A stretch of DNA of 28,356 nt from Perkinsus olseni. Taxonomy: Eukaryota > Perkinsozoa > Perkinsida. Each line of letters begins with the position of its first letter. Position 1 is the stretch's first letter. Location: positions 1 to 28,356 of the forward strand of contig JABANN010000449.1 in NCBI GenBank assembly GCA_013115125.1. Direction: 5' to 3'. Positions 10,653-20,287 of the stretch are shown piece after piece. Under the pieces are notes generated by a model. That model made no database searches. It was not told the DNA's origin and was given only the letters and a program-made list of their open reading frames with translations. The translations under genes were made by a program, and so were the position numbers.

Positions 10653-11312
10653 TCAGGAGTAGTGCTGAAGGTCCTCGTAGAACCTGTTCGCAGCTACTCC
10701 CTTCGCTTTCTTGGCCTCAGCATTGAATTTCCGTCGCGCGGCACTACGCACCTTACGGTGATGAACCGTTGAGGGAGCGTCAGTGACGCTGCGTCACTGA
10801 CGCTGATATGACGGTGATATCGCCGCTGGGCCCTTTTGAACTTAGCCTTCAGCTTCCCTAGCCGAGATGTCCACCAGGTGGCACCTGCCGTGGCGGGAGC
10901 TTCAAGCGTAAACGCATGCACCAGAGCGCTGAGAGCCTCGGTGATGTCGTAGGGCGACAGGTTCCGCAAGAGCTTAGCAGCTTCCCGCTTCACCGCCGCG
11001 ACATCTGTGAGCCCATGGGCAAGGCGAGGCTTCACCGGGGTGTTACCCGCAACCTCTATCCTGATCAGGCGATGATCAGAGCCCAGCAGATCATCCTCTA
11101 GGTACCAGACTGGCGCCAGCTCATCAGCCGGACCGTGGAGGAATGTAGCATCGATCCATGAACTGTGTCGCTCGGACTCGAAGGAAGGAAGAGACAGCTC
11201 GTCGTTCAGGATCGTGATCTGGCGCTCGGTGCAGCATTGTACCGAATAGTCACCACGAGACCACTGCAGACGATACCGGTTGGCGGCGGTGACCGTAGAG
11301 CCCCAGGACCTT
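10653..11312 (-). mobile_element. LINE (non-LTR retrotransposon) ORF2 fragment: endonuclease end and linker
   Basis: On the minus strand the frame carries the C-terminal part of an APE-type endonuclease (SSWIDATFLHGPAD, then GSDHRLIRIEV). A basic linker typical of the stretch before reverse transcriptase follows (ATWWTSRLGKLKAKFKRAQR). A palindromic 14-bp insertion at about 10778-10802 shifts the frame, and the linker continues in another frame as VRSAARRKFNAEAKK and NRFYEDLQ. Neither the start of the endonuclease nor the reverse transcriptase is present, so this is a truncated, inactive remnant. The LINE clade cannot be told from this piece. Confidence 0.72.
10776..10804. repeat. Perfect 29-bp palindrome inside the LINE fragment
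   Basis: Two 14-bp arms (AGCGTCAGTGACGC and its complement) flank one central T at 10790. Removing 14 bp of it restores a continuous LINE-type reading frame, so one arm is a secondary insertion copied in inverted orientation from the adjacent sequence. Confidence 0.85.
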
Positions 11313-11409
11313 CACAAAATTTAAAGATCTACGCGCGGTCCGCACGGTGCGGAATACATATGCCCGTTTCAGATTCGTACCTCCAACTTTTCTCGCCACA
11401 GCGACTTCC

Positions 11410-11894
11410 GGCCTCTTTCACTAACCCCTAAGATGTAGAAAAAGCGCAAGCCAGGAAAACAGCATGGAATTGTATGCTCTGAGATTCGTACTCACGGGGC
11501 CTGAAACCGTGAGGTATAGACCATACTCCATGCTTCCACGCCCCGTACAATTTTCAGCGGAGCGTAGTAATGCACTTTCACTCGCTTCCGGAGGGTATGG
11601 CCGGGGCAAAGGTTTCGCTGTTCGGTCGAGGCTCGACCTTCGAGCTATACCGAAATCTTGAGTAAGTTTTTGAGGACGTCTAAAGTGAAACGAACTGACT
11701 TTCTTACTCACCGTTCTTTAAGAACTAACGTTAGAACTTGAGGACCTAAGGACCTAACGGACCTAAGTAGACTTACCGCTTCCGATCCCCTTTAAGGGGA
11801 CCCCTTAGTGAAACGAGCTCACCGTAGTTTCTTAAGTTTTGAACTGTTGAACAGTTCCTGTTCTAACTTGAGTAAGGGGTTAGTGAAAGAGGCC
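11410..11894. mobile_element. Inverted-repeat-bounded 485-bp element, class unknown
   Basis: GGCCTCTTTCACTAACCCCT at 11410-11429 is matched exactly, inverted, at 11875-11894. Between them is non-coding sequence whose right part is packed with short perfect palindromes: 11713-11725, 11725-11734, 11787-11799, 11794-11806 and 11841-11857. There is also a run of GGACCTAA-type repeats at about 11738-11766. A motif like TTAGTGAAACGAG recurs inside. No target-site duplication is evident. The whole may be a small DNA transposon derivative, but a single pair of 20-bp repeats is limited proof. Confidence 0.5.
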
Positions 11895-12336
11895 TTTATA
11901 TGGTTTTATTCACGAAGTAGATGTTGCTGAGGTGTAGCCAATTCATTATGATTCACCATCGGCTGCGAGTGGCTCCAGCTAGTGAATGTGTTTTTGTCGA
12001 ACGATTTTCAGGAATTCACTCACCGTTAACCGCACACCTTCGAATTGCTACCCAGCCAACGCAACTATCGAGGATGTTGGCAAATCAGAGGATTAACAAA
12101 TAATGACCAGCATGTTCCTCTTATGGGAACAGAACCTCATAAAGGTTCCACAACTGAAGACCAGGGTGTCGTGCTCGGGCCAGGCCTCGGCTCGAGCAAC
12201 AGACGTTCTATCAGAGCACGCCACCGCATTAAACATAAAAATGACACAGATAGAGGTTGTGACTGATCCTACATCCCTTATGCCCCGTCCATCACTGAAG
12301 AATGCGAGAAGCGCCGAAAAGTTACCTTGGGATAGA
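11895..12336. other. Spacer downstream of the carbonic anhydrase pseudogene
   Basis: No gene is recognised between the inverted-repeat element and the 3' end of the minus-strand CA pseudogene. Open frames here are partly antisense to the pseudogene tail or short. Confidence 0.4.
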
Positions 12337-13397
12337 CTATGGTGCAGTGAAGATGAAATCACAGACCAAGGGTTTGAGGACGAAATCATCACATGTCTCC
12401 AACTGGGTAGGTTGGAAGCAATAACCATCATCGTTATGATAAAGACCATAACATACTCCATTGCCTTTACAGTAAGAGCCGTACTTAGAATCACCACAGG
12501 ATGACAGACCATCACATACACGATGACAATAAAGGTTCACTTCCTCCTTCATGCCTTCGGTTATATAAACCTTACGACCGTTCAATGGCTGAAGATGCCT
12601 ATAGTTGGGAGCGATGATTTCTCCTTCGGGGCCAACAAAAGCTCTGATGGTCTTCATCTGCTCTTCACTCAGTGTCATTATCGTCCTCGCTACATGCTGA
12701 AGAAGATTTTCATCACATGTACTGTAGGCGCCGATAGGGAACCATCATAACCAAAGAACTTCGTACTCATGTCTTTGGGGATAAGACCGTACAAGTCGAT
12801 GGAATCAACAGTATCGCTACCGTTCTTGATGGCTGCCAAAATTTTGTCAATCTCAGGATTGGCCTCACCAAGTTCAAACAAGACCGTGATGAAAACCAGG
12901 CCGCCGATTTTCCCCTGAGCATCAGGGAAAGGTGTTGCGTATTTCGCGTTGTTATGAACCAAATGAAATCCAGAGGATAGGCCTTACCTGCGAGTCGATG
13001 CTCGCTGCCTGAAGTATCGTTCAAACCCCAATGTGCGTGGAATTGATCGAAGATGAAGGTGTCGTTTTCGAAACCACGAACGTTGGTAACACTGTACTGC
13101 TTCTGACCACCACCGAGCAACACATCAAAACCATACTTAGAGATACTCAAACCAGCATGATCCACTGCACCATAATTGATTTGAAGATCTTTCAGGATAA
13201 CCGACTGATCAATGGCGGCATTCTCAATGGATATCGGTTATTGATGTTTACCCGTAGCACACAAGCCAGGCCACTGGCCTGAGGCCACTCTGCCTGGCCT
13301 GAGGCCAGGCAGACTGATCATCATAGGAATAGTCGAAGCCAGTAGCAAGTTGTTTAACCTGATACAGACCGATGGAGGCAACGGTGATGAGTTTCAT
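12337..13397 (-). pseudogene. Alpha-carbonic anhydrase pseudogene
   Basis: A minus-strand relative of the secreted CA copies, from the ATG at 13397 (MKLITVASIGLYQ) to a stop at 12337. It is broken by a 34-bp palindromic insertion near 13272-13305, an in-frame TAA shortly after it (following GKHQ), a one-base deletion just before the third zinc-ligand region, and a five-base insertion after SLSAPT. The first two zinc-ligand His are still readable (QFHAHWG), and the third lies in HLVHNN in another frame. The Cys-rich tail is intact with all eight Cys. Its DNA from 12407 to 12588 is almost identical to the functional copies, while the CA domain is clearly diverged. Confidence 0.9.
13289..13313. 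repeat. Perfect 25-bp palindrome in the CA pseudogene
   Basis: The 12-bp arms TCTGCCTGGCCT and complement flank one central G at 13301. The neighbouring palindrome 13268-13280 (6-1-6) is part of the same 34-bp insertion. One arm equals sequence present in every intact CA copy (the QSAWP codons), so the other arm is an inverted duplicate of it. Confidence 0.88.
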
Positions 13398-13712
13398 AGA
13401 TGGACGGGATACAGCTGGGGAGTGCAAACTCGGAATAATTTCGAACTACAGGGCGCCCAACTATGAAGGACGAAATCTGCATACACTGTGATCTGGGAGA
13501 TGTATGGTGGAGATCTATTCGATAGTAATTGTAACAAATTCAACGCTGTCATCAAGGAAGCGCCGATTTTTCCCTTAATGGCTGAAGACTCTGTCAACAC
13601 ACGAAACGACGTCACTTGTTACCAACTATCTTTTGCAAGACGGACGCGTTGTCGGAACTATAGCTGACGCCCCGTTGCCGTTGAGTCACACTTGAGCCAT
13701 GATGGCTCGAGT

Positions 13713-13764
13713 GGAAAAACTGTCATTAGGGATGGCTCAGCCATCCCTGATGACAGTTTTTTCC
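13713..13764. repeat. Long near-perfect palindrome
   Basis: The arms of about 25 bp are centred on C at 13738, with one mismatch and one indel between them. A second palindrome, 13690-13712, ends exactly where this one begins. Confidence 0.85.
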
Positions 13765-14420
13765 GTGTACCGCCAGCTGCACTATGGACGAGATAAGCCG
13801 AATACTTGAGCGAGTGGGCCTCAGCGAATAGATGGCACGCATGCACGTCGATCCTAGTGGGATACTCGCCGCGAGGACGAGATGACTGGGCACCGCACTG
13901 TTGTGCACTGCAGCTTAGTACAACGTAAATAATTGAGACGAGGCTCACTGGGTGGTGAAACCGAACTGGGGAGGGGTGTTGGGTGGACGCATGACCCGTA
14001 GCATGATCTGTAGCGTGATGTAGAATGCATGCTCAAATGCACGCGAGTGCAAGGCCCAAAATGATACCGGGTATAAGTGGGAAGCAAAGCTGTCGTCTAC
14101 TCCTCCGTGAGGGCACACATGCTGTCTGAGAAAGTTCATTGACCATCCAACATAACTTGTGTTATAGGTAATGTGTCACGTGTATGTTCCCACGCATAAG
14201 CCCCCGAAACCCGGTAGTCTGCTCAACAGCTGCAAAGCTTCTTCTCATTTCCTCGATTGCATAGTCCGACCCACACCTAACTATTTTCGGTGTCTACCAC
14301 TACCGTTGAAGCGGGTTCAGCTGCAATTCAGTTCACTCAGGCGCGTTAAGCGAGGACTAGGGCCAGCTTCGACATTCGTGATTTAAACGGGGCTAACCGT
14401 GCCGAAAACTTGCACGGTCA

Positions 14421-14444
14421 CGATTACGGTAATCGGATTACCGT
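14421..14444. repeat. Two overlapping one-base-centred palindromes
   Basis: CGATTAC-G-GTAATCG at 14421-14435 overlaps ACGGTAATC-G-GATTACCGT at 14426-14444. Both are perfect. Confidence 0.8.
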
Positions 14445-14596
14445 CGAAACCCAAATTGGAGAAAGCTCAGGCTTCACGGTAGAGTCTTCACCAGAGGAAA
14501 GATCCCTTATAAAGTCTGGAAGACTTTCCCAGAAAGTGGCACTTCTGAAGTGCGCCATCCGTTGAGTTTGGAGTTTGAGAATGAGTTTGTCGTTCC

Positions 14597-14615
14597 GAGT
14601 TTGAGTCTCAAACTC
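14597..14615. repeat. Perfect one-base-centred palindrome
   Basis: GAGTTTGAG and CTCAAACTC flank a single T. The surrounding sequence is rich in GAGTTTGAG-like words. Confidence 0.8.
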
Positions 14616-15138
14616 TGACCTGCCGTAGCTTGACAATTTGGGATGCCTCAGTCGGACGGATTTTGGAGTCTCAGCCACTGCAGATGTCCTGGAGGCGATA
14701 GAAAATCGGCAAGGCCCTCAATTTCCGTGAAAGAGTGGGGTCCTATGACTCTCGGTCCAGTAGAGAAGCCGTACGCTCCCTTGCCTTACCCTCGCCTGAG
14801 CGGTGATTTTCACACAGCACCTTCTCGGACAGGATGATGCTCAACTTTTCTGACAAAGATTGTCGTGTAAGTCAATCCGTGAGGCTGGGGACGGCGCCAT
14901 GCAGAATAATCAACAGAGGGGAGTGTGAAAACCCCGTTCAGGTTTCAATATTGAGATTGTGCGTATGAGCTTAGCGAGCAATTTACGTTGCTGAACACTC
15001 CATACTGGATGAAATAGGCCTCTCATCGGCTAGTCGATCCGTAGAGGTATCGCTCCGTACTGAGGTTAATCCCGCAGGGTTTCATCGACGGTGAAACCGG
15101 AACGAAAGGGGACAATATTTGTGTGCTAGCAACATTGG

Positions 15139-15830
15139 CTAGAGCGCTAGCCAGGATGGATTCACCTTCTCGTAATACTGATAGTTTTCAGGGTGTAATA
15201 TCCTAGTATTGTTGCGTACTACCGTGGTATATCTTCCTCGACGAAAGGGAGGCGGTCCTGCTAAACGCGTGAACTCAAGCCACCTTTCGTTTGTCAGTTT
15301 GTCATCATGTTTTCTTGGTAGCGATTTGAGCGACCCTGCTGCCTCTGCGCGAGTCGATCCATTTGCCTTCACGACACTACGGTCATAGCCGCAGGACTCC
15401 CGGTGGCTGGACTGCGCCTCGCCATAGAGGACGTCGTGACTAGCCCCGAGTCCCCTCTCTCTCCTTCTAGTATCCCAATCTGAGCAGCGGCTCTGCAGCC
15501 TTTGCGTGAGCCGATCAATCCCACCCTACCCACTAACCGAGACTGCGGGTGAGCCTGGACCTGCCCCAATATCCGGGTGTAGGTCCTCGCTGGGCTGGCC
15601 GCTACACGCGCAGGGGTTGTGTACCCGCTGTGCGCAGCCAAACGCAGGAACTGTTGGCGCAAGGCCACAGAAAGGGCATTCACCCCTTGTCGCCCTCACC
15701 GCCTGCAGGTCCGTCGCGGCCACCGACTCGACTCCCAGTCCCCGTAGTTAGAGGTTTCACGTGTTGTTCCGAGAATGTCAGACCAGTACGTCGACTCGAC
15801 GTCTCACTAGTGCCGCGTGACGTTTGGCGA
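15139..15830 (-). other. Unrecognised coding-like stretch
   Basis: GC-rich minus-strand frames in this interval look protein-like but are interrupted: one has a CPFCG motif and further Cys/His pairs, another ends KVNPSWLAL. An imperfect direct repeat of about 40 bp occurs at about 15325-15364 and 15480-15520. It could be a decayed gene or repeat. I do not recognise a family and do not assign function. Confidence 0.25.
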
Positions 15831-16970
15831 GCGAGCTGATTTCCGGTTTTCGGGTGGGCCCTACGGTTAGGGCCCTACCCTTGGAGTATGGAGTTGTCAG
15901 CTGAAGTCACGTTGCGCCGGTTTGGACGAAAAGCTCATGGACGTGGCACGTCCGACGTGCCTTCGTCCAAGGTGAGGGACTAGAGGTACGCTAAGAGGTT
16001 TGGAACATCGCGTGCTGCTCAGGTTCGGCATCAGTAACTCATTTTGAAGCAGGAAGCAACTGACTATTCGCCCACATCTAAGTCATCGGTCGCATCTTCA
16101 CTGCCGATATCTACGAAGTCACCTCTCCCTGAGCGAACCCAGTGGAATTGCCCCATGGTGGAACCCGAGGGAGCCGTCGACTTATCTCGGGGTCACTGGC
16201 CCACCCATGTCTCCTACTAGGCCCCTAGTCTATCCGCGTATAGATGCTCCGCCTTCATGTTTGAGTGCCTGAGAGCGATGGCCATGCCTCCCTTCACCAT
16301 TTGATGCCGATCTATGCCACGGATTCTACAGTGTTGATAACGAAATCCGCGACGACCGGTAGGGCCTACCGGGTAGGCTGCTGGCTGCCATCTGGCGGCA
16401 GCGGCGCGTAGATTCACATAACAACTGAGAAATCCTCAGTGAGAATATCAAGGTGCAAGAGCTGGTTCACGAGCTATTAACCACCCAAACGCCTCGTGAG
16501 AGCCTACCATTTGGTCTGTTGAAGCTCTCTGAATGTCGACAACCAGTCAATAAACAATCTGCCAGTCAACTGCCAGTAGACAACTCGTGACCCGAGAGTC
16601 CCGTGGACGGATCTCCGCGCCACGGAAGAGCTGTCTGTTTATCACAGGCATTACGTTTGCGTCCCTTATTCATACGATCTCGAGGCACTCAGTCCGTCGG
16701 TAGAGTTTGCGGGAGCGATCCAGACAACCCAGTGTTCCCACCTTTTCAGCCATCGTGAGACCGCGTTGTTGTATTTCATGGTGGAGCGCAGGACAATCGG
16801 TAGACGGTCATCAGGCCACCCGGCTCCACGACCGATTTCTCAATAGCTAGGGCACCAACGCATGAGCAAAACCGAGCGGGTTTCGACCTTGGGAAGCTTC
16901 TTCGAGTGTGAGCTGGAGTCTTTCGAATTGTGCAGCTTCTACAGGCTTCAGATAGCATCCCACTTTCAAA
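15831..16970. other. Intergenic region with bulged palindromes
   Basis: No gene is recognised. At 15856-15875 an 8-bp stem closes a 4-base loop. At 15922-15970 TTGGACGAA pairs with TTCGTCCAA around an inner perfect 8-1-8 palindrome (15945-15961). A short minus-strand frame at 16217-16417 is unassigned. Confidence 0.45.
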
Positions 16971-18076
16971 ATGATCAGCTTTCTCTCTACTTGCTTGCTA
17001 GTGGCTCAGCTTCTGGTAACTACAAGCGCATACTACATTGGCAAGTTCGTTCACGATGGGCACGACTTCACCATGGCCTATGAGGTGAACAAAGAGGGTT
17101 AAGTCAGATTGTCGTTCAAGGTTCCTGGTCAGCCAGCATTCACCAGCACGCCGTACCCCCTGCATGAACCTTCGAATACTTACACCGTCGACTTCACAGG
17201 CTCGTTCGAAGGGGTTCGCCACTGGTATGAGCGTATCCGTGGCCTTTACCAAGCAGCTCATATCAAGGATGATGACTTGACCGTTCTCAGTCTCGTGAAC
17301 AGTGATATCCTCTTCGCTAAGTTCGAAGGCCGAGAGCTCAAGTTCACCAGGCAACCTGACAGCTCGCCCTCAGACGCTCAGTACATTGGCGAGTACGTTC
17401 ACGTTGGGGACGACTTCATCATGTCCTACGCGCTGAGAATTGATGGTAAAGTCAAATTCTCGTTCAAGGTGCCTGGCCAACCAACGTTCACCAGCGTGTC
17501 GCACTCCCTGCACGGACCTTCGCATGTTTACACAGTCGACTTCACGGGCTCGTTCGAAGGGGTTCGCTACTGGTATAAGCGTATCCGTTGCCTTCACCAA
17601 TAAGTCCACATCAAGGATAATGACTTGACCGCTCTCAGTTTCGTGAACGGTTATATTCTCTTCGCCAAGTTCGAAGGCCAAGAGCTCAAGTTTACCAGAC
17701 GGTCTGATCGCGTGCCCTTTGACGCTCAGTATATTGGAAGATTCGTTTACGACGGCGACGACTTCACTATGGCCTCGAGCTGGACGACGAGGGCGGAGCC
17801 AAATTCTCGTGAGAGGTGCCTGACAAGCCAGCGTTCACCAGCATTGCATATCCCGTCACTGGAGGTCCGAATGCTTACGCCATCGACTTCACAGGCTCGT
17901 TCGAAGGGGTTCGCCACTGGTATAAACGTATCCGCGGCATTCACCAAGGAGTTGATATCAAGGACGGTGACTTGACCTCTCTTATTTTGACCAATGGTGG
18001 TATCGTCGCCACGTTCGACGGCCTAGAGTTCAGGTTCACCCGACGCCCCTACCCCCGGGCAAATCTGCGGAAGTGA
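16971..18076 (+). pseudogene. Secreted protein of three 116-residue repeats, decayed
   Basis: The ATG at 16971 begins a clear signal peptide (MISFLSTCLLVAQLLVTTSA). Three units of a domain follow at 17034, 17382 and 17730, spaced exactly 348 bp. Each contains YIG.F.HDGDDF, a KVPGQPAFTS-like strand, YTVDFTGSFEGVRHWYKRIR, DLT.LSLVN and FAKFEG.ELKFTR. The frame is broken by TAA at 17100 and at 17601, and by a frameshift plus TGA in the third unit. Aligned units show Lys and Ala/Gly at the two TAA positions, so codon reassignment is unlikely. The beta-rich repeat family is not one I recognise, and it may be a lineage-specific secreted family with intact members elsewhere. Confidence 0.85.
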
Positions 18077-20287
18077 GTAACCTCCGGTCGATGGACTTCG
18101 CTACTGAGGGCACGAGCCGTGCCGTCGATGACGAGGAACCACGATGATGATGCTCGATCTTTTCTCAGCTGTAGAGCTATCGTTGGACATACCGTTCTAA
18201 CACTGTCACTGCCATTGTTTCATCTATCTATTTCAGTCATATATGGACCGCCGGGCACCCGCTGGTCTGATCTCGTCTTTTCAAGAACTGAAAAGACTCA
18301 ATTTGGGCGCTGCAGCAAGCAGTGATCACCTGCCGTGCAAATTGTGATGTTCTATGAAGTATCCGGAACGCCCTGCGATAATGCACATGTATCAGGATGG
18401 GAATGGTTCCAATATGGACGGCCTCAGGGAACAGTTTACTCAGGACTCTCACGAGCCTTGCATTAACCCTTAGGGGAGCGAAGTTTTTTGAGGCGAGCTT
18501 GTTACTGAATCAGCAACTTCACAGTCATGATTGATCACCAGACTGATACGAAGCTTGCAGGTTCAATCTAACTCAGTTTTCATCCCGCCAAACTGCACTT
18601 GCGTTTCATTGAGTTTCCTGGTCATCGCGATGCGAAGTTGAGCTGCGCCGCCGGTGTGTAAGCGGGAGATGAGGACGTAGGATGACATAGATAAGGACTA
18701 TAGTATGTCATACACATCTTTTACTAAAATCCTCACCGGTCGACGGACCCAACCTGCGAGCTCCGCGAAGTGGGACCGCGAGGTAACCCCTCCTCAGTCA
18801 CACGCTTCCGAGGGCTTGGGGCAACGCTGACGACGAAGAACCAAACCTGATCAGAAGAATCTCCCGGGTTGTTCGAGAGTCATGAAATAAAAGGCGGGAT
18901 CGGAGTTCCTGAAAGTTTCCGCTAGTGGGTCGTGTGGAGAAAGTTGGAACCACATTCATTATCAAGTTAGTCGGGTGGCACGGAGTTGTCCTATTCGACT
19001 GCTGAGCAGTCACTGCTCCTATCTGTTCCGTTATATCGCCAGAATAACGGATATATGGATGGACTGGCAGTTGTCGAGTGGGAGTTGGGTGAGGACCCCT
19101 CCCACACTTTGAGGTTTCTAGGGTTTCTCAACAAAGATAACAACCTACGCATGGCTACCGAACGCAGTGAGCACAGCAGCGGACAGCAGTGCTCGCGAAG
19201 AGTTCTTCTTTCCTGGGATTAGACGGTCGTCCGATCCATATCATCGGGATTGGACGATCATCTAATATTGGCCAAATGACAGGTTTACACGTACTTGCGG
19301 CGAGAAGAGCGTCACAACAGGGATATCAGCGTTCGTCCCGACTTGCAAATGCGGTGGTACTTGCGGTTTGCACAGATTGAGAATACAGTCAGAGTCGCTC
19401 ATCGACGTTTTCACAGGAATTCATCAGCGACAATGAACGTAGAAGACCGCAGCACCGGGTGGACAGAACGGAGATTGCACCAGCTGGCACCTGAAAGAGA
19501 TTTTGAAGACCACTACTGTGTAGAATTGGCCCGACAGCTGGCGCGCTTTATGACGAGAGACTTGGCGATCGTATCATGTACAACACGATATATATGGAGT
19601 TCCTATCAATGAACGAAGAGAACGGGATAACGATAGCGGGTGTGATACTACAGGAACTGGTGGTTTATTCACTCAACAAGATTCGGAAGAAGATTGCGCT
19701 ACGCCTACCGCGCGCATCGAATGCAGCCGCAATGCACATTACAAGATACTTCCCCTTATGAGACACTCGCCCTCCGTGTAAATATTTGAGTGCGGACTGA
19801 GAGTCTAAACGAAGCCGGTAGATGATACCCCGACGAGGGGAACAGCAATCTCGAAGCTGAACGGCGCGCTGCCTAGATTTTTAAGATTTGCAATTCCAGC
19901 CACGTTGAACTACTCTCTGCTGCCCAGACGACAGATAAAATGCAGCGCATTACGAAGATCCGGAACGGGTCCTGGCGTTCGAAGCACTGAGGATATAATG
20001 CAGGGAGCATGGAGCATTAAATTACAGGTCCCTCAGTTAGTCGAGGGGACCCACCCCCGCTGTCGACCTGAAACGGCGTGCTAATCGATTAGTCACGCAC
20101 AGTAAAGATTCGTCTAGCTTATTTGTGGATTGTAGTAGCTTATTCGTCTAGCTGAAAAGGCTAGCTCAGATGAAATTGCAAATTGCCATTTTGTGAGTCC
20201 GGAAGTGGTATGGTATGATTCAGTAAGTAGTGAATAGTAAGGCGTGCAGGCTAGATTTTGTCCTTGGCAGCTGTTTTCCCTCTCCTC
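18077..20287. other. Long intergenic region
   Basis: No convincing gene. Palindromes: 18275-18297 (9-bp arms, 5-base centre), 18997-19011 (7-1-7, perfect) and 19217-19266 (20-bp imperfect arms). A run of open frames around 19295-19761 is listed separately. The 3' end of this region must hold the promoter of the CA gene at 20288. Confidence 0.45.
19497..19761 (+). other. Unassigned open frames with protein-like composition
   Basis: Overlapping plus-strand frames read as plausible protein, for example NTIYMEFLSMNEENG and GVILQELVVYSLNKIRKK, ending at a stop at 19761. The upstream part shifts frame. It may be a remnant of a gene. No family is recognised. Confidence 0.2.

Larger units (their letters stand above)
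13398..15138. other. Gene-poor region rich in palindromes
   Basis: No gene is recognised. Palindromes seen: 13690-13712 (11-bp arms, one mismatch, centre G), 13713-13764 (about 25-bp arms with one mismatch and one indel, centre C), 14421-14435 and 14426-14444 (7-bp and 9-bp arms sharing sequence, single-base centres) and 14597-14615 (9-bp arms, centre T). Confidence 0.5.

Noticed and set aside
13690-13712. Minus-strand GCCATCATGGCTCAAG resembles the dinoflagellate/Perkinsus spliced-leader end
   Set aside because: The match is partial, lacks the leading CCGTA part and is fully explained by the local palindrome. It is not at a gene start.
17100-17603. TAA read as a sense codon in the three-repeat protein
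   Set aside because: Aligned repeats have Lys and Ala/Gly at the two positions, which is inconsistent with one reassigned meaning, and all other genes in the window use TAA/TGA as stops.
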